From NCBI GenBank assembly GCA_009602735.1, contig WELA01008001.1, positions 625,933 through 676,842 on the forward strand: a stretch of DNA of 50,910 bases, written 5' to 3'. The stretch comes from Mesotaenium endlicherianum (Eukaryota > Streptophyta > Zygnematophyceae > Zygnematales > Mesotaeniaceae). Positions 33,171 through 45,086 of this stretch are shown here, one piece after another. The notes under the pieces were generated by a model. That model did not search any database and was not told where the DNA came from. It saw nothing but the letters and a program-made list of their open reading frames with translations. Position numbers and translations under genes: made by a program. Every line of letters begins with the position of its first letter. Position 1 is the stretch's first letter.

Positions 33171-34577
33171 TTTTGAGTTTCATGAAAGTATGTTTTGATT
33201 TTATAATTAGTGTAGAGTGCATTTTTGTGGTCATTTTGATATAAACTTCATCAAATTTGGTCAAGTATTGAGAGAGTTATGGATTTCCGAAATTTAATCA
33301 GTTTTGAGATCGGTTGACGACTGTCCTTAATTCGCGGTGAGCGCGACCGTCGGACTGACCGACAGCGTCGAGCGATCTGGCCCGTTAGAGTGAATTCGAA
33401 CCTTCACGTAGTTTCAGCTGACGCGGAGTGCCGACTAGGTCGATTTACCTAGAAGTTTCGGATTAGCCTAGCGCGTCTAAGTTAGCATATTCTAGATATT
33501 TCGATGCATGCATGTGGATGTCAAATTGGCTCGACACGTCAGATGAGACTGATTTGGCTTCCTCACTAACATTCTAGGAGGGACGATTTGACGAACACTT
33601 AGGAAAATCCGTTGCTAAGCGGCCCTCCCGCCTAGGGGCAAGCGGCCGTCGTAGAAAACTATAAATAAACATAACTACTTCATTTCTTATCAATTTTCAC
33701 TTTTGTAAATTTCTACGGGTTTGTCATGACAAGGCCTTTCATCCTACATCATTCGTGAGCAGTTTGTTGCTACTCAAAATGTTGAGTAATTTTCCTAAGC
33801 TTTCTTAGTGATATGCTGCTGCACTCTTTAGTATGATTGCAACTAGTTCTTTTCCCCGTGAGTCACTAAGCTTCCACTAGGGCACTTTGCCCCTTTCAAA
33901 AGTTCCCAAACATGCAGTATGTTACAAGATCTTGTAGATAAATATGCACACATAAAGTAGTCATGCCACTAAAGCTGGTATACTCAAATTTGTCAATACG
34001 TTGGATTTTTTTTTGAATCCTATGATGTTTTCTATATTTTCATTGCAGTGTAATTTTTCACTCTTCTGAGCTTTTTCTCTACCACTTAATTCTACAATAT
34101 CTAATCATACTAAAAACACTTGAAAACTTGTAGAATGATATTTGGGTGTATGTGCAAAGAATTGTGCACCATGAAAGTTGATCAAAAAAGTATTGTGTAA
34201 AATCTGTACTACTCTTTTGGCACATTTTCAAATAGTCTCAGAAGCTTGCTAGCAAAGTCGCTATCCCTGTCAAAATGTGTTGTTGTTGCATGAGGATAGC
34301 AAAGTAAGCAGACACTATTTATCTACATTCTCAGTAATTATTTTTGAAATTTATTTGAAAATAATTCAAAAAAATAAAAATCTTATCTTGGATTGCCTGC
34401 AAGCAGACTTCCTCCTACCAGGCTGGGTATATATACATCCACTGCAGGCTGGGTATATGAACACCCACTGGACAAGCAGAGAGTCTCATCTCATTTGCAC
34501 ACTATTGTAGCTTTTTTTTAGCCTTATTTGCATCATTTTCCTTAGGGACCTAATTATATTGTCCGAGAGTCACCTAC
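33171..34577. other. AT-rich non-coding stretch, possible diverged LTR
   Basis: The text TTTGGTCAAGTATTGAGAGA followed by GTTATGGATTT (about 33256-33287) resembles TTTGGACAAGTATTGAGAAA in the LTRs of element C. A TATA-like CTATAAATAAA lies near 33659. A short direct repeat AGGCTGGGTATAT occurs at about 34420 and 34447. It could be an old relative of the element C LTR. No gene is seen. Confidence 0.4.
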
Positions 34578-36803
34578 ATGATGACAATCAGTAAGCAACA
34601 TTATCAATTAGCTAGAATGACCATAGCTAGGCCTCAAAACAATCCCAATCAGGTTAAATGTGAAGTTGTAAAGAGCAAGACACTTATGCCCCAAAATGTA
34701 GCCACCACTGAGAGGAGGCCCAGGATTGAGTCTACCTCGAAAATTACTAAAAATCTCTTGTTGAAGAGTTTTGAGCAAGTGGCTAAGCTGAAAGAGAAAT
34801 TGCAGAGAAGTTTGTAGAGTACAGAGGTGAAGTGCAAGAGTTAGAGAAAGAAATTGCAGCCCTCAAGAAACAAGTGCAGTACCTGAAAACTCAGAGGTTG
34901 AAGTCGCTCGCTTCGTCAGCAGCTCCCCGTCGTAGGCAAAGAGGAGATTGTTCAAAGACACATGACAAATATTCAAATGATGTTAAGAGGTTCATGGATG
35001 AAAAGTTTAGCAGTGACGAACATGTAGCCATTGCCTTAGCGAGGTATCTGAACAAGAAAAAAGATGAACAATTGCTGAAGTTGGTATCAGTTGGCTTGAT
35101 CTAAAGCACACTGTTGAGGAAGAAAATATTCAGCAAATTCAGAAGCAATGGAGTGCTGAGGTTGGCCTTGCAATTATGTACAAGCTGGGGTTTTCCCAAG
35201 AAAGGTACCAGCTCTTATTGAATTTCTTGTCAAAAACATTTTGTCAAGAGTTTGGGCTGCAGGAGCCTAAACTTGTATCAGAGGATATTTCATTACCCCT
35301 CCCCAAGCTTCCTTCAAAGAGAGAAGTTGCGAAGCTGAAGGCGGAGGTCTATGAGGAGTTGAAGCCCTTTCAAGATGAACTTGATGAAGAAGGAAATAGT
35401 GTCAACATGTCCTTAGAGCAAAAGACAAAGAGTTCAAAAGCTTGAAGCTCCATGTCCACTCGAACATGTTGTACACATTCAGATTATTGGAGATGCTTCA
35501 CAGTGGGATAGAAAAATTAATCAGATTACTAAAGTTGCAAAGGTAGTAACAAAGGACCATAAAGGTATGACTAACTCAGCCTTCAATAACTGTAGTATTC
35601 TTGTTTTTGAAAGCAATGACGACTATGTGACCATCGCCATGCACGCCGCGCGACTACTCAAAGAGAAGAAGGACCTAGAGGGAAATAGGATACATGTGGA
35701 CGATGTCAAGTACCTCATAAATTTTTACTAGGGGGGAGATTACAAATTCAGCAACGGGCTACAGGGGCTCAGTGGGGCAAGCTCAACTTACCCGTGTCTA
35801 TGGTGTTACACCACAAGTGAGGATATCAAGGCCAAGCGAGGTGTTGGACGACTCCGCTCCTTGGACGAGATGAAGGCAGCAACTCTTTGTCTCGACCATA
35901 GCAGTCTTCCCATGACCCGTCCAGACTGCAACAAGACATTTAACAATGTGATAGACTTAGACGAGGACATACTGAAGATGACACATAGCAAGCTCGAAAA
36001 AATCAGCACCCAGGCAAGGCTACGATACCAAAAGCTGCATAAGGGACAACGTCACAAGCTGACACCCTTGCTAAACATTCCTCCTAAAGACTGTGTGCCA
36101 TGCATATTGCACTTGCTCCTAGGGATTACGAAAGGACAATACACGTCCACATTCCTCCATGCGCGCAGCATGCGCAGAAGTTTTTGACCTGTTGGAGTAA
36201 GTGGTGGAGGTGACAGTGTCAAAGTCAGCAGTGGCTGCTTTCAGCAAAGACGAGAGCAGGAGTAAGGATTCAAAGCCCACCTTCATTAACAAGGAGTGTT
36301 GAAGATTCATAGACAATGTGGAGAAGCTGGTAGACCACCTCTTCCTTTTGCCTGAGGATGCTGTTACAAAATAAAATATCATGCTTGCATGGGAGACATT
36401 TTGCGCGTGCTTAGCATTCCTTGCACAACCATTGCCCTTCACAGACTTACAAGTAGACAGAGACGCAAAAGTTGCAAAATTACAGGCACTAGCAAAGAAC
36501 TTTGCGGACAATTTTGTAGACGCTTGTGCAGCAGCGCATATAACTGAGTATATTTACATTCTAAAATGCCACATACCAGCCATAATACGTCGTCACGAGA
36601 ACTTGGACCAATTTAGCAGAGAGGGCATTGAGGTCTTGCACCATTGCAGAAAGACCTCAAACACCAACAAGAGAAGATGCGGGATGGACAAGCTAGGAAG
36701 GAGATACACAGTCAGTAGAATTTCACTGAGTACAGGCCACAAAACATGGAGGCGATCAGTTGCAAACATGCCATCCTTTCAAGAATTGAGCGTAAGAGGA
36801 TAG
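34578..36803 (+). pseudogene. Broken coding region of an unidentified, probably mobile-element family
   Basis: Four or five consecutive frames on one strand together read as one long protein. A basic N-terminal region comes first. Then there is a coiled coil (LEKEIAALKKQVQYLKTQ), a region with CLWCYTT preceded by GGDYKFSNGLQGLSGASSTY, and LNIPPKDCVPCILHLLLGI. A C-terminal part reads HITEYIYILKCHIPAIIRRH and ENLDQFSREGIE. An in-frame TAG lies at 35731, before GGDYKF, with further stops near 36186, 36300 and 36372 and frame changes near 34820, 35105 and 35440. The GGDYKF...CLWC...HLLLGI...CHIP order is familiar from repeated uncharacterised, transposase-like genes in other eukaryotes. I cannot name the family with confidence. 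Confidence 0.55.
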
Positions 36804-37059
36804 CAGAGTGATGCAAACAAATTATGCGACATGTGCAGGGAGTAGCATAGTTATAAATAGAAGTAGAAGTATACAGTTAATAGAATAAGGTAGTATGCAA
36901 GCATGTGCATATAGGTAGAAAGTATTCTTAACTTATACAGCTTTTGTTGTAGCTGTTTCTTAGGTAGCGGTGCGCAAGGTTGATAGAATAAACATCCATT
37001 AAATTAATATTTACAACATAAAATACTATGCACAAGATATACACAAGCAAGAAAAAAGA

Positions 37060-37776
37060 TGTAAAGTTATCAAAGTGTAGTTTGTATCTTTCTAGCATTT
37101 TATATGCATGACGTGTGATTTTAGAAGAAGATTGGCCTTTATTTCAAGTCATTTGGACAAGTATTGAGAAAGTTATGAATTTTGGGAGTTTTTAGTGAGT
37201 ATTTAGTGTCACAGATTCAATTTAGTGACAAGGACAAGTCCAGTGACGAAAATTTTGGTTGGAGTCCAAAAAAAAGGACATTGAATCATGAGGGTTCCGA
37301 AAACTACGTACATTTACGTAGAGTGCCAAAGTGATTGTGGAAATTCTAGAAACTCCGTGAGGAGTTAGTAGATTGTGTAGTAGAATATTCTAGAGCGTGA
37401 TTGTGTGCGTGTGAGTGTGCAAGCTTGTCCAACTAGGCAAGGTCACCTACATGGAAGGAGCCATAGGATAAGGTTCTGGAGGGTACTTTGCTAGAGAGGA
37501 CACTTAGAGTTAAAGCATAAATGGGAAGCACAAAGAAGTAGAGGGAGTCTAGTCTAGTCTAGTCTAACCTTCTTAACTTGTACACGACTTTTCTTAATAA
37601 ATTGAGTTCTTTTCCACTCCTCTCTCACGTAGCCCTCTCTCTAGTGCAAGGGTGGCACACCACCAGGCCACTCCACTTGTGTATGCAACTAGGAAAGGTC
37701 CTCGTGCACGCTTCCACTCGCGAGTGAGGGTGCGTGAGTGTGTGTGGGCGCACTCCCCAGACCCTTCCCCCTTTCA
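37060..37776 (+). mobile_element. Element C 5' LTR (717 bases)
   Basis: It begins TGTAAAGTTATC and ends CCCCCTTTCA, directly before CATGGTATCGGAGCT, a primer-binding site. The partner LTR at 47806-48522 has the same length and differs at roughly 5% of positions by eye. The flanking 5-mers AAAGA (37055-37059) and AAACA (48523-48527) are one change apart. Both LTRs carry a (TCTAG)4-type run. Confidence 0.9.
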
Positions 37777-37778
37777 CA

Positions 37779-37791
37779 TGGTATCGGAGCT
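37779..37791 (+). promoter_or_regulatory. Element C primer-binding site, initiator tRNA-Met type
   Basis: TGGTATCGGAGCT lies two bases past the LTR end. It has the same sequence as the site in element A. Confidence 0.8.
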
Positions 37792-38347
37792 ACCAAGTTG
37801 CTTCATTTGAAGGAGGAGCTTTGGTTGGTGATGCTTGTAGGAGTGTAGAGAGGGTAGAGAGGAGAAGCAAGGAAAGTTGCTAAGGGCAACCATGAAGACG
37901 TTGATGCAAGCTAGCATCTCACTCTCTTGAAGGAGGGAGGAGATGGGAAGAGAGAAGTGCTCCAAGAAGTGTTAACTTGGACGCAACCAGATTTTTATAC
38001 GTCTTCTTTATAGTATAAGAAGATTACCCAAGCATGCTAGTGATATAAGTAATATAGAGAAGTCTTTGCTTGAGTATGCTTGTCTTTCAGTTTGGTACTT
38101 CTCTATGTCCCTCCCTCTAAACAGCTGTTCTTGTTCCTGCTCCTGAGCATGAAGAAAATCTTGAGTTCACACGGCTGGATTTTCCCTTGAAGATGCAAGC
38201 TCTTTGGTGTTAAGCACTTTCTTTGAGGGGGGCTTAGCATAGAGGTGATAGTGGCTAGAAAGGAGTATGTGCCCATCTTTATTTCAGATATTCAATGGAG
38301 GTGGAGCAGATTTTAAGGGTAGGCAACCACGGACTTAGCAAGCTTGT

Positions 38348-38850
38348 TGTAGTGATTTGAGTTATTGTATATTAGTTTGCATACATTTTAATGTTTTCAA
38401 ATATATTTGGAGTAGTATTGTGTGGAGTCAAGTGTGAATAGGTACTCTAGTAACTTGGTTCATGTCCTTTGAACCTTCCAAGGCATTTTCGAAGTTAGAG
38501 GAAAGACCTAGAAGAACTCCATGTGGCAAAAGTCAAATGTGCCATTTTTAGGTCAAAAGAACATGTGTACATTATTCTAGAAAGAGGTGGCAAGTTTTGG
38601 GATGTGTTGGGTGCCAACACATCAACATACACCTTCCTAGAAATTACTTATGTAGCAAGTATATAAACAAGAGCTAGAACATAGAAAGACATTCCAGAAT
38701 CACTCTTGTACTTGCCAAAATCCAGAAATATATTAACTTTCAAGAAGCCATCTCTCTTTCAAGAAGCTACCACTTGTGTTCAAAGATCCTTGTCTTGAAT
38801 AGATAAAGTATTCTGTTTTACTAAGTACTTTATCTATCTGTTTCACTACA
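38348..38850 (+). mobile_element. Element A 5' LTR (503 bases)
   Basis: It begins TGTAGTGATTTGAG and ends GTTTCACTACA. A TATA box (TATATAAA, 38660-38667) sits well placed for transcription to start within the LTR. A third copy of this LTR family starts at 50641. Confidence 0.95.
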
Positions 38851-38851
38851 G

Positions 38852-38863
38852 TGGTATCGGAGC
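38852..38863 (+). promoter_or_regulatory. Element A primer-binding site, initiator tRNA-Met type
   Basis: TGGTATCGGAGC follows the LTR after one base. It is one change from the usual TGGTATCAGAGC. Confidence 0.85.
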
Positions 38864-38887
38864 TAGGCACTTTGGTAGCACAAGAAG

Positions 38888-40168
38888 ATGGCCGATCCTC
38901 AAGACCAACAGCAAGCTTTCGAAGGAAGCCCTTCCTCTCCAAGACACCCTCCTCCAGCGCCGATGGGAGAGCCCACTCAAGAAAATCTGCAACAACAAGA
39001 AGCACCACAAGGAGGAGCACACCCTCCTCCAGCGTCGATGGGAGAGCCTACTCAAGGAAATCTGCAACAACAAGAAGCACCACAAGGAGGAGCACCGTCA
39101 AATCCCGTGGCAGCCGCTATAGCAAAGTTGACCCCACCACAAGGAGTTCCCGCAAATGAGTGGGCAGCCTTCCTAATGACCGTCCACAACCAAGTGGGCT
39201 TGGCCACCTATGAAGCAACCGTGCAAGCGTCAAGAGAAGCTATGGCTGCCATGGTTGCCCCTATTGCGAGCAATGCTCAAAATCCAGCCCCGGCTCAAGC
39301 GCCTCCACAAGAGCCAACGAGAGCAAGGAAACTCATCAAGCCCGGCAAACCCGACACTTTCAACCCCGGGAAAGGTGCCAACCTGAATTTATGGCTCTAC
39401 CAAGTGGAGACGTACCTCGCGTTCCTTGAAGTACCCGAGGAGGACTACGTTCCCTTTGCCGTTACCTTACTTAGAGGAGCAGCAACATCATGGTGGCGTA
39501 ACTATCAAGCGGCTATATATCAAGCTATGGCGCACCCCATGCTCGGCCAAGAGCCCCCACCATCATATGCAAGATGGGCAGATTTTCGTGAGGCCCTCAA
39601 GAAGCAATTCATGCCCATCAATGCGGAGAAGATTGCCCGAGGAAAGCTCCACCATCTCAAGCAAACGACGTCCGTTCAAGAGTATACATCCAGATTTCAC
39701 GCCCTCACTCTTGAGATCCCCAACATGTCTCTCGAGGAGAAGATTGACCGTTACATCTTTGGCCTCAAACCCAAGGTGGCAAAGGAAGTGGAGTTACGCG
39801 ACTTGACGGACTTCTCAAAGATCATTGAAGTGGCCCAAAAGGTGGATACCTTGGATTTCAAGCACTCCGTGCCTTCATCTTCACGGGTACCGACGACGCG
39901 GGTGTACGCAGCCCCTTCCACATCCGAATCTGGACCCACACCCATGGAAATCGGAGTTATTAAAAGGGACCCCGCGGCTGCCCGGAAGAGTGGAAGACCC
40001 TCCAATGACACTTATGATGCAAGAAACCAGCAAGGAGTGAAAGCAAGACTCTCCCCGGCTGAAAAAGAAGCTCTCATGACGGCTGGACTATGCTTCTATT
40101 GCAAGGAAAAGGGCCATCGTGCACTTTCATGCCCCAAAAAGTTGTCAAAAAACGGACAGCGCCGGTAG
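38888..40168 (+). CDS. gag: Element A Gag (426 aa)
   Basis: Gag packages the element RNA and builds the virus-like particle. The N-terminal 70 residues are Gln/Pro/Glu-rich and hold a perfect-frame duplication of a 25-residue unit (DNA 38945-39019 and 39020-39094). The capsid-type Ty3/gypsy gag core follows ([56 protein letters not shown]). One CCHC zinc knuckle ([14 protein letters not shown], residues 402-415) closes the protein just before TAG 40166. The first ATG after the primer site is used. Its 3' end overlaps pol in the -1 frame, with a slippery site at 40147. Confidence 0.95.
   Translation: MADPQDQQQAFEGSPSSPRHPPPAPMGEPTQENLQQQEAPQGGAHPPPASMGEPTQGNLQQQEAPQGGAPSNPVAAAIAKLTPPQGVPANEWAAFLMTVHNQVGLATYEATVQASREAMAAMVAPIASNAQNPAPAQAPPQEPTRARKLIKPGKPDTFNPGKGANLNLWLYQVETYLAFLEVPEEDYVPFAVTLLRGAATSWWRNYQAAIYQAMAHPMLGQEPPPSYARWADFREALKKQFMPINAEKIARGKLHHLKQTTSVQEYTSRFHALTLEIPNMSLEEKIDRYIFGLKPKVAKEVELRDLTDFSKIIEVAQKVDTLDFKHSVPSSSRVPTTRVYAAPSTSESGPTPMEIGVIKRDPAAARKSGRPSNDTYDARNQQGVKARLSPAEKEALMTAGLCFYCKEKGHRALSCPKKLSKNGQRR
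38945..39094 (+). repeat. 75-base tandem duplication in gag
   Basis: Two head-to-tail copies of 75 bases (a multiple of three) differ at only a few positions. They duplicate a 25-residue Gln/Pro-rich unit in the Gag N-terminus. Confidence 0.92.
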
Positions 40169-40182
40169 GCCAGGAGCCTACC
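40147..40182 (+). promoter_or_regulatory. -1 ribosomal frameshift signal between gag and pol
   Basis: The heptamer A AAA AAC (40147-40153) is in the exact phase needed, with the first A as third base of a gag codon. Ten bases later a perfect 7-bp stem forms between 40164-40170 (GGTAGGC) and 40176-40182 (GCCTACC) around a 5-base loop. The gag stop TAG (40166-40168) lies inside the stem. Slipping back one base enters the open pol frame. Confidence 0.85.
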
Positions 40183-43100
40183 ACCCCAAGACCCACTTCA
40201 CGAGAAGGCAACACGCCAAGTGAGGTGGAGACCCCCGTTGAAGACGACGTTCCAGCCCCAATGAGTTTGAGAGGTTACCTTGGAGGAGAGAAGGTCCACA
40301 TCTTGGTGGATAGCGGAGCTCAAGGCAACTTCATTGCTGCAGATTTTGCCACCAAGCACGGTATTACTATGCGAACTCTTGACCACGACGAGGAGATTAT
40401 GATGCCCGATGGATTCTCCTATACTACCCCTTCCAAGAAGACGTACCCCTTGGCACTCTCTATCAAGTCCTTCAAGGATAGAGTAGTGTTCTCCCCCATG
40501 CAATTGGGCAAGTACGACGTCATCCTAGGGACGCCTTGGTTGACCAAGCACAACCCCCAAGTTGATTGGAGGACCGGTACTATCAAGATCAAGAATGACA
40601 TCACTTCAAGAATCTGTATTTTGCGCGCAATCCAGAATATCCAGACCCAAGACATCCAGAAGCCGGCACACGAGATACTATTGTCCGCCCTCCAACTCAA
40701 GAGACTTGTGAGGAAGGGACACGAGCTTCTTTTGGCCTTGATCACGCCAAAAGACATCAAGAAAGACATCGAGAGTCAAGAAGGCAGCCCCGTTCCCAAG
40801 GAGATACAAGAAGTCTTTGAGGACTACAAAGAAGTGTTCTCCCCGGAATTGCCCAAGGGCCTACCCCCCAAAAGATTCGTAGACCACAAGATAGAGTTGG
40901 AGCCCGGAAGCAAGCCCATCTCTCGGCCTACGTTCAAAATGTCATACACGGAGCTAGACGAAGTCAAGAAGCAAATCAAGGAGCTACTGGAGCATGGCTT
41001 CATTCGACCTAGCAAGTCGCCATTTGGAGCCCCGGTGCTATTTGTCAAGAAGAAAGATGGTACCTTGAGGATGTGTGTGGACTATCGCGCCCTCAACAAG
41101 ATCACCATCAAGAATCGATACCCGCTGCCGCGCATGGATGAGCTCATGGACCGGCTGGTTGGAGCCAAGTACTTCACGAAGATTGACTTACGGAGCGGCT
41201 ACCACCAGATTCGCATCGCAGAACCGGACATAGAGAAGACGGCATTCAGGACAAGATATGGACATTTTGAGTTCATGGTCCTGCCATTTGGACTCACCAA
41301 CGCGCCAGCAACTTTCATGACTATGATGAACACCATATTTCAGCCCATGTTGGACAGATTTGTGGTGGTATTCATCGATGACATCCTTATCTACAGCAAG
41401 ACCCTTGAAGAGCATGCGAGACACTTGAAAGAAGTCCTTGAAGTATTGAAGCAAAACAAGCTGTTTGCGAAGGAGTCAAAATGCGAGTTTGCCAAACAAG
41501 AAGTGGAGTTCCTAGGTCTCCACGTGACTGCTGATGGCATCAAGATAGACCCCAAGAAGACCACGGTGGTGGAGGAATGGCCAACCCCCACGACCAAGAA
41601 AGAACTCCAGTCATTCTTGGGATTTGCCAATTGGTACAGAAAATTCATCCAAGGCTTCTCGCACATAGCAGCCCCCCTGACAAATCTACTCAAGAAGGAC
41701 AAGCTTTATACATGGACCCAGAAAGAGGAAGAGGCATTTCAAGAGTTAAAGCGAAGATTGACCACATCCCCGGTGCTCACACTCCCAAGTCCAAACCCAG
41801 ATTGGCCCTTCCACGTCATCACCGATGCATCTTCCTATGCAATAGGAGCAATCCTGCTTCAAGACCAAGGCAAGGGACTGCAGCCCATCGCCTACGAGTC
41901 AAGGAAGCTAAATCCGGCCGAGCAAAATTATACAACCACGGAGCGCGAGGCATTGGCGATTGTACATGCCTTGAAGGTTTGGCGCTGCTACGTTGAAGGA
42001 CGCAAGGTACTGGTCACCACGGACCACGAGGCGTTAAAGCACCTCCAGACGCAGCCGTATCTCTCAAGAAGACAAGCAAGATGGAGCGGATACTTGCAAC
42101 AACACAACATCACGATTCAGTACCAGCCCGGCAAGACAAACCCGGCTGACCCCCTCTCAAGACTGCAATTAAATGCAGTGATGGTATCCCTGAAGACAGA
42201 TCTGGAAGCTCGATTTTCAGCCGCCTATGAAAGAGACCCTTACTACAAGAACGGAGAAGCAGCCTTGGACCCATGCAAGAAGCAAGAAGGCAATTATTGG
42301 GTGAGGCAAGATACGGGCCAGAGATGTGTTCCTAATGACTTAGACCTCCGGCTCTTGCTTCTACGAGAAGCACACGACAACCCTCTTGGAGGACACTTTG
42401 GAATCCTAAGGACCACGGGCGTTCTAGCTAGGACTTATTGTTGGCCAGGCATGTCTAAGCAAGTCAAGGAGTACTGCAGGAGCTGTGACACATGCCAAAG
42501 AATCAAGCCATCATCGCAAAAGGCGGGAGGACTCCTCCAACCACTACCAATCCCCGAAAGACAATGGACGGACATCTCAATGGACCTTATCGTGGACTTG
42601 CCCGTGACACCTCGAGGCCATAATGCAATACTCACGGTGGTGGACAGACTTACCAAGATGGCTCATTTTATTCCCACGACGACTAAGGCTACAGCACCAC
42701 AACTTGCAAGACTCATCTTTGACAACATCTTCCGACTCCATGGACTACCATCAAGAATTGTGTCAGATAGAGATCCAAGATTCACAAGCCATTTCTGGAA
42801 AAATCTCTTCAAGAACTTGGGTACATCGCTGGATATGTCTACTGCCTACCACCCACAATCAGATGGGCAAACCGAGCGTATGAATCGTACCCTAAAGACC
42901 TCTCTAAAGGCCTACGTGTCTACCCTCGAGCAAGACTGGGACATGTACTTGACCCCCCTCGAGTTTGCCTACAACAACACTACGCAGGCCTCTACCCAAG
43001 AGTCCCCATTCTTCCTCAACTATGGCTTCCATCCGACCACGCCACTGAGCTTCACGGCTGGCCATGATGAAGTACCTGCAGCCACAGATTTTATGGAGAC

Positions 43101-43755
43101 ATTAGAAGCAGCCCTTACAGCAGCGAAGAAAGCTCTACAACACGCGCAAGATGCTCAAGCAAGAGTGGCGAACAGATCCAGAAGAGAAATTACGTACAGA
43201 GTGGGTGACAACGTGTTACTATCATCCAAGAACATTTCCCTGAACAACAGGCCTGCCGGCAGCAAGTTCTCTCCCAAGTATTTGGGACCCTTCAAGATTA
43301 TCCAGCAAGTCAACCCCGTTGCTTTCAAGCTAGAACTTCCCCAGACTATGCACATCGACCCCGTATTCCACGCTTCCCTCTTCAAGCCATATGTGCAACC
43401 CGACAACAAGTTCCCAGGACGTGTGACAACCCCACCAGCCCCAACAATAGTGGATGATCATTTGGAGTACGAAGTGGAAGACATAGTGGCTATGAGAAAT
43501 TTCAGGAGACAGCAGCAATACTTGATCAAGTGGAAAGGATATCCAGATTCGGAGAATAGTTGGGTGGCGGCGCACTACCTTGACAAAGTTCAGAGAAAGT
43601 TGAAGCGCTTCCATGCCGCCAACCCCCATCTTGGACCAGCCCCAAGTCTCTCTACTAGAAGCCCGAAGACTTCAGGGAGGCAGCCTGCCACCATCAAGAA
43701 GCAGCAGAAGACCCCTTGGAGGCAGCCTGCAAGAACCACAAAGAGGAAAAAATGA
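40147..43755 (+). CDS. pol: Element A Pol: protease, RT, RNase H, integrase, chromodomain
   Basis: The open frame (track from 40090) is read by frameshift from about 40147, giving roughly 1,200 residues. Residue positions here count from 40090. Protease: [13 protein letters not shown] (Asp about 74). Reverse transcriptase: [22 protein letters not shown] and the catalytic FIDDILIYS (about 428-436). RNase [18 protein letters not shown] (about 575), [13 protein letters not shown] and TTDHEAL. Integrase: HHCC region ([20 protein letters not shown]), then D-D-E residues in SMDLIVDLP (about 832), VSDRDPRF (about 893) and DGQTERMNR (about 930). A C-terminal chromodomain ([24 protein letters not shown], about 1127-1180) marks it as a chromovirus, whose integrase targets modified chromatin. 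No stop or missing catalytic residue is seen. Confidence 0.95.
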   Translation, partial: KKRTAPVGQEPTTPRPTSREGNTPSEVETPVEDDVPAPMSLRGYLGGEKVHILVDSGAQGNFIAADFATKHGITMRTLDHDEEIMMPDGFSYTTPSKKTYPLALSIKSFKDRVVFSPMQLGKYDVILGTPWLTKHNPQVDWRTGTIKIKNDITSRICILRAIQNIQTQDIQKPAHEILLSALQLKRLVRKGHELLLALITPKDIKKDIESQEGSPVPKEIQEVFEDYKEVFSPELPKGLPPKRFVDHKIELEPGSKPISRPTFKMSYTELDEVKKQIKELLEHGFIRPSKSPFGAPVLFVKKKDGTLRMCVDYRALNKITIKNRYPLPRMDELMDRLVGAKYFTKIDLRSGYHQIRIAEPDIEKTAFRTRYGHFEFMVLPFGLTNAPATFMTMMNTIFQPMLDRFVVVFIDDILIYSKTLEEHARHLKEVLEVLKQNKLFAKESKCEFAKQEVEFLGLHVTADGIKIDPKKTTVVEEWPTPTTKKELQSFLGFANWYRKFIQGFSHIAAPLTNLLKKDKLYTWTQKEEEAFQELKRRLTTSPVLTLPSPNPDWPFHVITDASSYAIGAILLQDQGKGLQPIAYESRKLNPAEQNYTTTEREALAIVHALKVWRCYVEGRKVLVTTDHEALKHLQTQPYLSRRQARWSGYLQQHNITIQYQPGKTNPADPLSRLQLNAVMVSLKTDLEARFSAAYERDPYYKNGEAALDPCKKQEGNYWVRQDTGQRCVPNDLDLRLLLLREAHDNPLGGHFGILRTTGVLARTYCWPGMSKQVKEYCRSCDTCQRIKPSSQKAGGLLQPLPIPERQWTDISMDLIVDLPVTPRGHNAILTVVDRLTKMAHFIPTTTKATAPQLARLIFDNIFRLHGLPSRIVSDRDPRFTSHFWKNLFKNLGTSLDMSTAYHPQSDGQTERMNRTLKTSLKAYVSTLEQDWDMYLTPLEFAYNNTTQASTQESPFFLNYGFHPTTPLSFTAGHDEVPAATDFMETLEAALTAAKKALQHAQDAQARVANRSRREITYRVGDNVLLSSKNISLNNRPAGSKFSPKYLGPFKIIQQVNPVAFKLELPQTMHIDPVFHASLFKPYVQPDNKFPGRVTTPPAPTIVDDHLEYEVEDIVAMRNFRRQQQYLIKWKGYPDSENSWVAAHYLDKVQRKLKRFHAANPHLGPAPSLSTRSPKTSGRQPATIKKQQKTPWRQPARTTKRKK

Positions 43756-44560
43756 CATTAGACACTCTTCTCTTCTTGCAGTTTCTGGACAGAAAAATAA
43801 AACTGCTATTGGTGATAGGTCTCTTCATAATAAATTCTGAAAATATACCTGGCTGTAGTCCATGAGTAGCCGGTCATTTGGAGTCCAAGTTTGCTCAATT
43901 TGGAGCACTGGTGAGAGAGATATGATGCTCTGAGTAGAAGGGGATCAGGCTGCTAGCATTGTTAAGGCAGAATATGCCTTCTGCCATTGTGCCCTCCCGT
44001 GAACTTGGATGCTTTGAAACTCAAGACTCTGGTAGAACATCTTACAGCGCCCATTTTGAGACTTACTTTGCAAAATTTGGAGANGTTTGCAAAATTTGGA
44101 GAAGTATACAAGGACTTATGATTTTTAGAAGTTTCTGCACAGATTTGGAGGAGTGCCTACTCTCTCAGCTCTCAACGACACTCCAGAAATTAGAATCCTC
44201 TCAAATTTGGTGANCCTCACAAATTTGGTGACGCGGTAGAGTTCTCTGACACGGTCCGTTTGGCACTCAAATTTTTAGACTTGGAGCAGTTTTGTGGACG
44301 CTATGAATTCTTGAATGCGTGGTAGATTCTGGGCCAACTTGTACAATTTTCTTTATCATTAAGGAGTAGGCTAGCCAATAAGGTCATACCACCTACGACC
44401 TTGCCTAGTCTACCTTACATGTGTAGCACCAAACTTGGCGCCTTTGAATAGTCCTCTTCACATGTGTGGCATCTGACTTGAAACTGTTGACTAGTTTGCT
44501 CCACATGTGTAAGACCTGACTTGACGCGCCGAGACGTCGCTTTTTCTATCGGGGGGGTGA
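43756..44560 (+). other. Element A 3' untranslated stretch and polypurine tract
   Basis: About 800 bases are non-coding. A near-repeat TTTGCAAAATTTGGAGA occurs twice (about 44068 and 44086) around an N. The G-run CGGGGGGGTGA at 44550-44560 lies directly before the 3' LTR and is the likely plus-strand primer. Confidence 0.7.
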
Positions 44561-45081
44561 TGTAGTGATTTGAGTTATTATATATTAGTTTGCATATATT
44601 TTAATGTTTTTAAACATATTTGGAGTAGTATTGTATGGTGTCAAGTGTGAATAGGTACTCTAGTAACTTGGTTCATGTCCTTTGAACCTTCCAAGGCATT
44701 TTCGAAGTTAGAGGAAAGACCTAGAAGAACTCCATGTGGCAAAAGTCAAATGTGCCATTTTTAGGTCAAAAGGACATGTGTACATTATTCTAGAAAGAGG
44801 TGGCAAGTTTTGGGATGTCTTGGGTGCCAACACATCAACATACACCTTCCTAGAAATTACTTATGTAGCAAGTATATAAACAAGAGCTAGAACATAGAAA
44901 GACATTCCAGAATCACTCTTGTACTTGCCAAAATCCAGAAATATATTAACTTTCACGAAGCCATCTCTCTTTCAAGAAGCTACCACTTGTGTTCAAAGAT
45001 CCTTGTCTTGAATAGATAAAGTATTATGTTTCACCAAGTACTTTATCTTTNCCAAGTACTTCATCTATCTGTTTCACTACA
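44561..45081 (+). mobile_element. Element A 3' LTR (521 bases)
   Basis: It begins TGTAGTGATTTGAG and ends GTTTCACTACA. It is longer than the 5' LTR because CCAAGTACTT.ATCT is duplicated near 45035-45066 around an N. A TATA box is at 44873-44880. Confidence 0.95.
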
Positions 45082-45086
45082 CTTGT

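Larger units (their letters stand above)
38343..45086 (+). mobile_element. Element A: nearly intact Ty3/gypsy chromovirus with TSD CTTGT
   Basis: The element spans 38348-45081 with LTRs of 503 and 521 bases and identical CTTGT target duplications at 38343-38347 and 45082-45086. It carries gag, an overlapping pol with all expected domains, a primer-binding site and a G-rich tract before the 3' LTR. The LTRs differ by about 2% plus one short duplication by eye. It is therefore younger than its host element C. Both long ORFs are open. Three N positions (44084, 44214, 45051) lie outside the ORFs. Confidence 0.95.
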
